This document shows, piece after piece, positions 27,014-36,104 of a DNA stretch of 64,000 nt. Made by a program: the position numbers and the translations under genes. Below the pieces are notes generated by a model. It did not search any database. It was not told the DNA's origin and saw nothing but the letters and a program-made list of their open reading frames with translations. The stretch is from Streptomyces flavidovirens DSM 40150 (GTDB lineage: Bacteria; Actinomycetota; Actinomycetes; Streptomycetales; Streptomycetaceae), in contig NZ_AUBE01000011.1 in NCBI RefSeq assembly GCF_000429085.1, positions 1 to 64,000 of the forward strand, written 5' to 3'. Each line of letters opens with the position of its first letter. Positions within the stretch are counted from its first letter, which is position 1.

Positions 27014-27543
27014 GGGAGGTGCCTGCGGGGGCGCGGCGCAGTGCCGTCCGGGGAGCCGGGGTTGACTGCCGCTGGAGGCTCGGGGGCGACCACTGCTGCG
27101 GGCTCGGGGGCGGCCGGTACGGGAGCCTCAGGGACGGCCGCTGCCGATGGCTCGGGGGCGACCGGCGCTGATGGCTCAGGATCCGGTTCGGGCTCCGGCG
27201 GGGTCTGTCCGTGCGCGCGCATGATCTCCGCGATCCGCTCGGAGTCCGCGCCGAAGACATTGATCGTGATCGCGCTGCGCGGCCTGCGCGCCCGCCGCCA
27301 CGCGTCGAACGACAGCGGCAACTGAGCCGCCGCGACAGCCGTGGACACCAGCGCGGCCACGGCTTCCGCGTCGATTCCCATCCGCCCCCGCACAGCGGCA
27401 CCTTCCGCGACCTTGTCGATGCGCGCGTGACCGCGCAGCGACAGGTCGTCCGAAAGCCACCTGTACAGAGACCGCAGATCCTCGTCACGATCCGGGCCCT
27501 CGGCCAGCTCGAATTTGATCTCCGTACCGTCCATGCGGTCCAC
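27010..27543 (-). CDS. EACC1-like partner of the caspase
   Basis: A 177-residue protein from the GTG at 27543, preferred because GGGGAG lies six bases upstream. The first about 105 residues fit effector-associated constant component 1: 'EDLRSLYRWLSDDLSLRGHARID', then 'MGIDAEAVAALVSTAVAAAQLPLSF', then a short strand 'RSAITINVFGAD'. The remaining about 70 residues are a low-complexity P/E/A tail. EACC1 proteins are described as constant small partners of diverse effectors (caspase, trypsin, others) in predicted actinobacterial conflict systems. The 4-bp overlap with the caspase gene supports a complex. No enzymatic residues are visible. Confidence 0.75.
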   Translation of the reverse strand: MDRMDGTEIKFELAEGPDRDEDLRSLYRWLSDDLSLRGHARIDKVAEGAAVRGRMGIDAEAVAALVSTAVAAAQLPLSFDAWRRARRPRSAITINVFGADSERIAEIMRAHGQTPPEPEPDPEPSAPVAPEPSAAAVPEAPVPAAPEPAAVVAPEPPAAVNPGSPDGTAPRPRRHLP

Positions 27544-27681
27544 GCGACTCCCCGTGCGCTCGGCCCCGTACAAGGTGGCGTGCGTCACACACACCCCGCC
27601 CGATATTGGCACAACTGGCATGAAGGATCCGCCGGTTGCGCCAGGAACGAAGGAGGGCGAAGGGGAGCGGGCGGGGGAGGG

Positions 27682-28050
27682 TCAGCCCGCGGCGGCGATC
27701 CGGCTGCCGGGCGAGGAGGCCTTCAGTTCCACCTCCCGCCGCCTGCGCCTGGCCAGCACCACCCGGCGCTCCGCAGCGGTCAGGCCGCCCCAGACGCCGT
27801 ACGGCTCGGGCTGGAGCAGTGCGTGCTCCCGGCACTCGACCATCACGGGGCATCGCGCGCAGACGCGCTTCGCGGCCTCTTCCCGCGCCAGCCTCGCGGC
27901 CGTCGGCTCCTTTGACGGGGCAAAGAACAGCCCGGCTTCGTCCCGGCGGCACACCGCCTCCGTGTGCCAGGGGCCGGCCTGATCCCGGGCCGGCGCACGC
28001 TGCGACGGAACGGCGGCGACCTGCAGGGACTGATGCGGCGGAAGCGGCAC
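27682..28050 (-). CDS. WhiB-family iron-sulfur transcription factor
   Basis: A 122-residue protein with the four cluster cysteines C34, C64, C67 and C73 (CxxC spacing between the middle pair) and the GVWGG turn (85-89), followed by a basic DNA-binding tail 'RRVVLARRRRRE'. WhiB proteins bind a [4Fe-4S] cluster and the primary sigma factor to control development, redox response or antibiotic resistance. Its neighbourhood (glpX, fumarases) recalls the wblI region of S. coelicolor, but the exact orthologue is not certain. It is transcribed alone. Confidence 0.9.
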   Translation of the reverse strand: MPLPPHQSLQVAAVPSQRAPARDQAGPWHTEAVCRRDEAGLFFAPSKEPTAARLAREEAAKRVCARCPVMVECREHALLQPEPYGVWGGLTAAERRVVLARRRRREVELKASSPGSRIAAAG

Positions 28051-28152
28051 GGTCTACTCCTGACGACGGCTTCGGGAGCGAGCAGCGATGCAGCACTCCC
28101 TACCCGCTGTGCGCACGCCTATGCACAGGGTTTCGAACCGTCTCGGCTCGCG

Positions 28153-28857
28153 TCAGTGTCCGAGGTGTTTGCGCATGCGACCGCGCAGGTCCGCGACGCG
28201 CTTTCCGCGCTTGGGTTTCGCCTCGATGTTGCCGAGCACCGAGTAGCCGTTGACCACCACGACCGGCGCCTCGGGGTCGTCGGCTTCGAGGGTGTCGACC
28301 TCGAAGTTGCCGAAGATCCCGGTTCCGCCGCCGCGCAGCGTGATGTTCTCGGGGACGCGCACTTCGACGTGGCCGAAGATCGAGGTCGCGTTGATCACCG
28401 TCAGCCGCTGGCCGAACAGCGCCTCGGTGAGGTCGATCTCGACGCTGCCGAAGAGCGCGAAGGCGTTCGTCCTGCCGCCGATCCGCCAACGGCCCTTGCG
28501 CGTCGAGCCGCTGAAGACGGCGACCACGTTCTCCGCCACGGCCGGCACCGAGGGATCGACCGGGTCGTACGCCGCCGAGGCCGGCTCGCGCCGGGCTCCG
28601 CCGCCGGGGGCGGGCAAGTCCTGGACCAGCGGCTCCAGTTCGGCGACGGTCTTGGCGCGGTAGACGGAGTCGATGCGGTCGGCGTGCTCCTCGGCGGTCA
28701 GCCTGCCCTCGACCATGGCCTCGCGCAGGATGTCCGCGATCCGGTCGCGGTCCGCGTCCGACGCGCGGAGGGCCGGCTCCCGCGGAGCAGGCTCGGCGGG
28801 CACCGCGGGGGCGTTCGGCTGCGGCTGCGGCTGCTGGGGGTGCTTCTCGGCGTCCAC
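28153..28857 (-). CDS. DUF1707 and LiaF-like domain protein
   Basis: A 234-residue soluble protein. After a P/Q-rich N terminus, residues 30-82 form the DUF1707 (SHOCT-like) helix pair 'LRASDADRDRIADILREAMVEGRLTAEEHADRID'. The C-terminal half is a beta-helix of the LiaF/cell-wall-active antibiotic response type with 'VVAVFSGSTRKG', 'ALFGSVEIDLTEA' and 'SIFGHVEVRVPENI' repeats. Such proteins may sense envelope state; no transmembrane segment is present here. Function unknown. Confidence 0.82.
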   Translation of the reverse strand: MDAEKHPQQPQPQPNAPAVPAEPAPREPALRASDADRDRIADILREAMVEGRLTAEEHADRIDSVYRAKTVAELEPLVQDLPAPGGGARREPASAAYDPVDPSVPAVAENVVAVFSGSTRKGRWRIGGRTNAFALFGSVEIDLTEALFGQRLTVINATSIFGHVEVRVPENITLRGGGTGIFGNFEVDTLEADDPEAPVVVVNGYSVLGNIEAKPKRGKRVADLRGRMRKHLGH

Positions 28858-29015
28858 CGTCCCAGCGTACCCAAACGCGATAGATCGCGACTAGTGCGTA
28901 CGTCCGCCAACTGAGCCTTACCTCACAGACCCGGCGCTCCGCCGGAGTCTTACGCTGGTGGACGGGCTGCGCCAATGGAGGCCAGTTGCCGTCTGCCGAG
29001 TGAGGAATGGCCGTA

Positions 29016-30683
<1,668 letters not shown>

Positions 30684-30760
30684 GTCTTCGGTTCGCAGCC
30701 GCCCCCGACCGCGCATCGCGGTAGGGGGCGGTTCTGTTTTCGCCCCTACCCCCCCGTGCG

Positions 30761-30798
30761 CTCTACTTCTGTAGAGTCGACCCTCTACAGAAGTAGAG
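30761..30798. promoter_or_regulatory. Double palindromic operator of the SRPBCC-TetR operon
   Basis: Two 16-bp elements, CTCTACTTCTGTAGAG (30761-30776) and CTCTACAGAAGTAGAG (30783-30798), are exact reverse complements separated by 6 bp. Each is also a CTCTAC-N4-GTAGAG dyad. It lies 21 bp before the first gene of an operon encoding a TetR regulator, so it is very likely that regulator's autoregulatory site. Confidence 0.8.
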
Positions 30799-30819
30799 TC
30801 CGGGCAGAGAGGTCCCTCC

Positions 30820-31377
30820 ATGAGCACGCTCGCCGACCGGTTCGTCCCTCATCCGCACTTCGCCTCGGCGCACGAGACCGTCGTCCGGGCCCCGGCCGAG
30901 GCCGTGTGGGCGGCCATCCAGGAGTTCGACAGGACCGGCGGATTCAAGAACGTCCGGGCGGTACGGGCGCTGGTCGCCGTGCGCCGGACCCTCGGCCGGC
31001 TCCGCAACCGGGCCGGTTCGTACGACGACATGCCCACCCTGTCCGTGCCGCTCGCCGAGGCCCCGCCTTGCGAAGTGGTGCACGGCATCGTGGGTCAGTG
31101 GTGGACGATGGGAGGCGCCGCGAACCGTGCGGACGTCGTCGGCGCCGAGGCGTTCCTGGCGTTCGACGAACCGAACCACGCGAAGGCGGTGTTCGCCCTG
31201 CGGCTCGCGGAGTCACCGGACGGCCGGAGCACCAAGGTCGTCACCGAGACCCGCGTCGTGTGCACCGATCCCGCGGCGCGGCGGGCGATGGGGCGCTACT
31301 GGCTGCTGATCCGTCCGTTCAGCGGCCTCACCCGGAGGCTGATGCTCGGGGAGCTGCGGAAGCGGGCGGCAGCGTGA
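30820..31377 (+). CDS. SRPBCC-superfamily protein
   Basis: A 185-residue protein with the START/polyketide-cyclase-like pattern: 'HETVVRAPAEAVWAAIQEFD' opening the first strand and helix, later strands around 'AKAVFALRLAESPDGRSTKVVTETRV' and the long C-terminal helix 'ARRAMGRYWLLIRPFSGLTRRLML'. These folds bind hydrophobic ligands. It is coupled by GTGA overlap to a TetR regulator and controlled by a strong palindrome, so it may bind or modify the same ligand that the regulator senses. The actual ligand is unknown. Confidence 0.75.
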   Translation: MSTLADRFVPHPHFASAHETVVRAPAEAVWAAIQEFDRTGGFKNVRAVRALVAVRRTLGRLRNRAGSYDDMPTLSVPLAEAPPCEVVHGIVGQWWTMGGAANRADVVGAEAFLAFDEPNHAKAVFALRLAESPDGRSTKVVTETRVVCTDPAARRAMGRYWLLIRPFSGLTRRLMLGELRKRAAA

Positions 31378-31988
31378 GCAGGAGCCCACGGGTGGCGGCC
31401 CTGCTGGATGCCGCCGTCTCGGTCATCGCCGCCGAGGGTCTGCGCGGCCTCACCCACCGGGCGGTCGACGCCCGCGCGAACGTGCCGGTGGGCTCGACGA
31501 GTTACTACTTCCGCACGCGGGAGAAGCTGCTCACCGGCGTGGTCGCACTCATCGCCGAGGAGGAACTGGCCGACATCGCACAGGCCGAAGTGGCCGAGGA
31601 GTTCGCGTCCGCCCCGCCGGTCCGGCAGGTGGCCGACCGGTTCGCGGGCGTACTGGCCCACTGGCTCGGCCCGGAGCGAGAGCGCACCCGGGCCCGGCTG
31701 GAGATCCTGCTGACCGCCGGCCGCCCCGACGACGAGACCGGCACCGAACTGCGGCGCGCCAGGGAACGCTTCGTCGAGCAGGCGCGTCTGCTGGCGGCCG
31801 GGCTCGGCAGCCGGAACCCCGTGGAGGGCGGGCGGATCGTCGTGGCGTTCGCCGAGGGGCTCACGTACGACGGGGTGGTGCGGCCGGGACCCGACACCAC
31901 CGACCGGGCCACCCTGCGGCGGGCACTGGAAACCGTCCTCACCGCCCTGGCCGCACCGCAGGGAGCGGGAGCGGAAGAGGGCGGGTGA
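31374..31988 (+). CDS. TetR-family transcriptional regulator
   Basis: A 204-residue protein starting at a GTG that overlaps the preceding stop. The N-terminal helix-turn-helix is clear: 'ALLDAAVSVIAAEGLRGLTHRAVDARANVPVGSTSYYFRTREKLL'. The C-terminal helical ligand domain lacks a recognised subfamily. It probably represses its own operon through the double CTCTAC/GTAGAG palindrome at 30761-30798. Confidence 0.92.
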   Translation: MSRSPRVAALLDAAVSVIAAEGLRGLTHRAVDARANVPVGSTSYYFRTREKLLTGVVALIAEEELADIAQAEVAEEFASAPPVRQVADRFAGVLAHWLGPERERTRARLEILLTAGRPDDETGTELRRARERFVEQARLLAAGLGSRNPVEGGRIVVAFAEGLTYDGVVRPGPDTTDRATLRRALETVLTALAAPQGAGAEEGG

Positions 31989-32082
31989 GGCGGCGGGCTG
32001 CCGCGCGTGCGCCATGCGCGTGCGGAGCCCCGGCTCTCCGGGGCCCCGCACGTCGCACTTCGCGCCCGTCAGGCATCAGGCG

Positions 32083-33606
32083 TCAGGCGAAGCGCTGGTT
32101 CGCCGCTCCCGTGCAGGGCTGGAGCCGCAGTGGGTCCTTGGCCGCCGCGAGGGTGACGCACAGGCCCGTCGCCGCCGCCGGGCGGATCGTGGAGCCGTCC
32201 CGTACGAACTGCTGGTTCGCCGCGCCCGAGCAGTTCCAGAGGACCAGTCCCGCACCCGCCTGGTACTTGGCGCCGGGTACGTCGAGGCACCGGTCATGAG
32301 TCAGTTCCGTACGGACCGACTTCTGGGCGGTGTCGTACCACCAGCCCTGGTTCCGGCCGCCGTGGCAGTCCCAGCCGCCCACCGCCGTCCCGTTGCGCGT
32401 CGTCGATCCCGGTACGTCGGCGCACGTCCCCGTCCCCGCGTTCCTCAGCGGCTTGTACGCGTCGTCCCACGCCCCCGCGAACAGCACGGGCTTTCCCGTA
32501 CTCGCCGGGTCCGCACAGCTCGCCTCCCGCAGCGAGGAGTTGTAGACCTGGGTCAGGCAGGACGCGAAGGCCGCGTGGCCGCGGATGTTCGGGTGGAAGG
32601 ACTGGCGGACCGAGTTCTCGTCCGGCGTGCCGGGCTTGGAGAGGTCGATGTAGAGGCCGCGCGCCCACGGGTCCTCCATGCAGACCTCGTGGCCGTGGAA
32701 GAGGCGGGAGTTGTCGAGATAGACGGAAGCCGTGTTCGCCGCCGCCCTGCGCATCCCCCGCTCGAAGGCCGAGACCGCGGTGTTGCGGCCCCAGGTCGCG
32801 TCGGAGTCGTACCCCACACAGCCGCCGGGGATCTTGCCCGGGAAGTCCGGGTTGTCCTTGAAGTCGGGGCCGATGGGGCTCGGGTAGCCCATCACGACCA
32901 TCTTGTAGTCGCCGTCGGCGTACCCGGCGCCGCGCATGACGGTCCGCAGGTCACGGACGGTCTGCTCGACCTTGGGCACGAGTGCGTCGACCCGCCCCTG
33001 CCAGCCGGGCGCGTACTTGGGCTCGCAGGGCCCCTGGATCGTCAGCCAGCGCGTGACGCAGTCCGTCATCACCGGGCCGAACTGGAGGTCGTCGTTGGCG
33101 CCGGCGACCAGCAGGACCATCTTGATGCGGGTGTTGCGGGCCTTGACGGCCAGGTTGTCGCTCTGGACCAGCTCGTCGGCGTACTGCTTGCTTCCGCCGA
33201 TCCTGATGTTTCCGGTGTACGCGCCCGAGCAGGAGACGTTGTACGTGACGTCGGCCGGGATGCCGGTGCGGTGGATCGCGGCGTCCGGCGAGCGGTGGCA
33301 CCAGTTGTCGGGGCCGTTGGTGCCGGGTTCGTACGTGCCGACGCCCTCGCCGGAGATCTCGCTGTCGCCGAGCGAGATCAGCCCGGTCTTCCGCTGGTCC
33401 ATCGGCCGCTCGGCCGGGTCGCCGTAGAGCTTGGTGGCCTCGGCGGCGCGGACGGCCTCCAGTTCGGCAGGCAGGGGGGTGGAAGCGGATGCCGCCTTTT
33501 CGGCGGCGGTGGCGGGGGCCGTCGCCACCAGGCCGCCGCCCATGGCCGCCGCGAGTGCGGCGGCGGCCGCGACCGTAGAGCGAAGTCTGAGCCGTGTGCG
33601 CTGCAT
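32083..33606 (-). CDS. Secreted SGNH-hydrolase with C-terminal ricin-type lectin domain
   Basis: A 507-residue protein. A signal peptide (about 1-35, ending 'APATAAE') precedes an SGNH/GDSL-like catalytic domain: 'TGLISLGDSEISGEG' holds the nucleophile Ser, 'LLVAGANDDLQFG' the Asn block, and 'SFHPNIRGHAAFA' the Asp/His-type end (here FHPN). Residues about 385-507 form a ricin B beta-trefoil ('GTCADVPGSTTRNGTAVGGWDC', 'CLDVPGAKYQAGAGLVLWNC'), which binds carbohydrate. Likely an extracellular esterase acting on polysaccharide. Transcribed divergently from fumC. Confidence 0.88.
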   Translation of the reverse strand: MQRTRLRLRSTVAAAAALAAAMGGGLVATAPATAAEKAASASTPLPAELEAVRAAEATKLYGDPAERPMDQRKTGLISLGDSEISGEGVGTYEPGTNGPDNWCHRSPDAAIHRTGIPADVTYNVSCSGAYTGNIRIGGSKQYADELVQSDNLAVKARNTRIKMVLLVAGANDDLQFGPVMTDCVTRWLTIQGPCEPKYAPGWQGRVDALVPKVEQTVRDLRTVMRGAGYADGDYKMVVMGYPSPIGPDFKDNPDFPGKIPGGCVGYDSDATWGRNTAVSAFERGMRRAAANTASVYLDNSRLFHGHEVCMEDPWARGLYIDLSKPGTPDENSVRQSFHPNIRGHAAFASCLTQVYNSSLREASCADPASTGKPVLFAGAWDDAYKPLRNAGTGTCADVPGSTTRNGTAVGGWDCHGGRNQGWWYDTAQKSVRTELTHDRCLDVPGAKYQAGAGLVLWNCSGAANQQFVRDGSTIRPAAATGLCVTLAAAKDPLRLQPCTGAANQRFA

Positions 33607-33713
33607 TGCGCCTCCCCGGTTTGTTGTTTCCCCCGGTATTTACTGGCGGGTAGGCGACTTGGGAATACGCAGAACAAGACAAGTGCTCAACTTTTCTGAG
33701 GAGGCACGTGATC

Positions 33714-35117
33714 ATGACGACCGAAGACCACCAGGACGGCTACCGCGTCGAGCACGACTCGATGGGTGAGGTACGCGTACCGGCCCACGCCAAGTGGCGC
33801 GCCCAGACCCAGCGGGCCGTGCAGAACTTCCCCGTCTCCGGGCAGCGCCTGGAGCGCGCCCACATCGAGGCCCTCGCCCGCATCAAGGCGGCTGCCGCCC
33901 TGGTCAACGCCGAACTCGGCGTACTCGACAAGGACATCGCACAGGCGGTGCGGGACGCGGCCGAAGAGGTCGCACAGGGGCGCTGGGACGAGCACTTCCC
34001 GGTGGACGTCTTCCAGACCGGCTCCGGCACCTCCTCCAACATGAACATGAACGAGGTCGTCGCGACGCTCGCCACCGAGCGCCTGGGCAGCCCGGTCCAC
34101 CCCAACGACCATGTCAATGCCTCCCAGTCGTCCAACGACGTGTTTCCGTCGTCCATCCACATCGCGGCGACCGCCGCCGTGACGGCCGATCTCATCCCCG
34201 CCCTCGACCACCTCGCGGCCGCCCTGGAGCGCAAGTCGGCCGAGTTCGCGGACGTCGTCAAGTCCGGGCGTACGCACCTGATGGACGCCACTCCGGTCAC
34301 CCTGGGCCAGGAGTTCGGCGGCTACGCGGCGGCCGTGCGGTACGGCGTCGAGCGTCTGCGGGCCTCCCTGCCGCGCCTGGCGGAACTCCCCCTCGGCGGT
34401 ACGGCGGTGGGCACCGGCATCAACACCCCGCCGGGCTTCTCGGCCGCCGTCATCGCCGAGGTCGCCCGCTCCACCGGTCTGCCGCTCACAGAGGCGCGCG
34501 ACCACTTCGAGGCGCAGGGCGCGCGGGACGGACTCGTCGAGACGTCCGGTCAGCTCCGTACGATCGCCGTCTCCCTCACCAAGATCTCCAACGACCTGCG
34601 CTGGATGGCCTCCGGACCGCGTACCGGATTGGCCGAGATCAGCCTTCCCGACCTCCAGCCGGGCTCGTCGATCATGCCCGGCAAGGTGAATCCGGTCATT
34701 CCCGAGGCCGTGCTGATGGTCGCGGCACAGGTGATGGGGAACGACGCCACGGTCGCCGCGGCCGGCGCGGCGGGCAACTTCGAGCTCAACGTCATGCTTC
34801 CGGTGATGGCCAAGAACCTGCTGGAGTCGGTGCGGCTGCTCGCCAACGCCTCCCGGCTGCTGGCCGACCGTACGATCGACGGCATCACCGCCAACGTCGA
34901 ACGCGCCCGCGAGTACGCCGAGTCGTCGCCTTCGGTCGTCACGCCGCTCAACAAGTACATCGGCTACGAAGAGGCCGCGAAGGTCGTCAAGAAGTCCCTC
35001 GCCGAGCGCCGCACCATCCGCGAAGTCGTCCTGGAGTCCGGGTACGTAGAACGCGGCGACCTCACCGAGCAGCAGCTCGACGAGGCACTGGACGTGCTGC
35101 GTATGACGCACCCGTGA
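33714..35117 (+). CDS. fumC: Class II fumarate hydratase
   Basis: A 467-residue aspartase/fumarase-superfamily enzyme. The signature GSSIMPGKVNP (317-327), 'QTGSGTSSNMNMNEV' and 'SGRTHLMDATPVTLGQE' are intact. It hydrates fumarate to malate without a metal cluster. GAGGAGG lies before both a GTG at 33708 and the ATG at 33714; the ATG is better spaced. It complements the oxygen-sensitive class I enzyme encoded at 29016-30683. Confidence 0.95.
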   Translation: MTTEDHQDGYRVEHDSMGEVRVPAHAKWRAQTQRAVQNFPVSGQRLERAHIEALARIKAAAALVNAELGVLDKDIAQAVRDAAEEVAQGRWDEHFPVDVFQTGSGTSSNMNMNEVVATLATERLGSPVHPNDHVNASQSSNDVFPSSIHIAATAAVTADLIPALDHLAAALERKSAEFADVVKSGRTHLMDATPVTLGQEFGGYAAAVRYGVERLRASLPRLAELPLGGTAVGTGINTPPGFSAAVIAEVARSTGLPLTEARDHFEAQGARDGLVETSGQLRTIAVSLTKISNDLRWMASGPRTGLAEISLPDLQPGSSIMPGKVNPVIPEAVLMVAAQVMGNDATVAAAGAAGNFELNVMLPVMAKNLLESVRLLANASRLLADRTIDGITANVERAREYAESSPSVVTPLNKYIGYEEAAKVVKKSLAERRTIREVVLESGYVERGDLTEQQLDEALDVLRMTHP

Positions 35118-35161
35118 CCTGGGTCGCGGCAACCGGCGGACCGTACTCCTAAGATCTGCTC

Positions 35162-35836
35162 ATGACAGATACGGCAGGCGGTGCGGGCGGGGCGCGTTGG
35201 GCGCCGGGGGACCACATCCTCTGGCGCTACCGCGGCAATGCCTCGGACCGGATCCACATCTGCCGCCCCGTCACGGTCGTCCGCGACACCGACGAACTGC
35301 TCGCGGTGTGGATGGCGCCCGGCACCCAGTGCGTACGGCCCGTGCTCGCGGACGGTACGCCCGTGCACGAGGAACCGCTCGCCACCCGGTACACGGCGCC
35401 GCGGACCACCACCACCTCACGGTGGTGGGGCACCGGCGTGCTGAAGCTGGCCCGGCCGGGCGACCCCTGGTCGGTGTGGCTGTTCTGGGATCGGGGCTGG
35501 CGGTTCAAGAACTGGTACGTGAACCTGGAGGAGCCGCGCACCCGATGGGCCGGCGGCGTCGACTCCGAGGACCACTTCCTCGACATCGCCGTGCACCCGG
35601 ACCGAGCCTGGTGCTGGCTCGACGAGGACGAGTTCGAGCAGGCCCGCCGGGTGGGACTGCTGACCGACGAGCAGGCCGGGCGGGTACGGGACGCGGGGCG
35701 CGCGGCGGTCGGCCTGATCACCGCGTGGGGCGCGCCGTTCCGCGACGGGTGGGAGAACTGGCGGCCGGATCCGAGGTGGGCCGTTCCCCGGTTGCCCGAT
35801 GACTGGGACCGCACTCCTGTTCACATCGCTCCATGA
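35162..35836 (+). CDS. DUF402 (FomD-like) protein
   Basis: A 224-residue protein. 'GDHILWRYRGNASDRIHICRPVTVVRDTDELLAVW' opens a beta-barrel, and 'WYVNLEEPRTRWAGGVDSEDHFLDIAVHPDRAWCWLDEDEFEQARR' carries the acidic metal-binding residues typical of DUF402. Relatives include FomD, a nucleotide-phosphonate hydrolase, and nucleoside di/triphosphate phosphatases. The substrate here is unknown. It follows fumC by 44 bp and may be cotranscribed. Confidence 0.82.
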   Translation: MTDTAGGAGGARWAPGDHILWRYRGNASDRIHICRPVTVVRDTDELLAVWMAPGTQCVRPVLADGTPVHEEPLATRYTAPRTTTTSRWWGTGVLKLARPGDPWSVWLFWDRGWRFKNWYVNLEEPRTRWAGGVDSEDHFLDIAVHPDRAWCWLDEDEFEQARRVGLLTDEQAGRVRDAGRAAVGLITAWGAPFRDGWENWRPDPRWAVPRLPDDWDRTPVHIAP

Positions 35837-35975
35837 GACCCTTGAAACGCCCCCATGGGTCAAACGTAGGATCGCCTTCCGCAACACTGAGCGCACTGAT
35901 CACATTGAGCTCTCTGGCAACTGGCGGACTCGGAGTTAGAGCTGACCGTATGTGTCACCACAGGGGGTGGGAGCC

Positions 35976-36104
35976 GTGCCGGAGAGCGAATCTGCCGAGT
36001 TCAGGGCCCACCGTCCTGTCGAGGCCGCCCGCAGAGCGGGTATATCGCCCCACACAGCGATTGCATCGCACAAGCTCCCCGGACGGACGGAACCCCACGC
36101 GTGA
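35976..36104 (+). CDS. Possible 42-residue leader protein coupled to the SpoIIE gene
   Basis: A GTG at 35976 with GGGAG just upstream opens 42 codons that end in a TGA overlapping the GTG start at 36101 (GTGA). The predicted peptide is hydrophilic, contains 'EAARRAGISPHTAIASHKL' and has no recognised family. The coupling geometry is like that of true operon pairs, but the size and lack of homology leave it uncertain. It could regulate translation of the phosphatase gene. Confidence 0.35.
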   Translation: MPESESAEFRAHRPVEAARRAGISPHTAIASHKLPGRTEPHA

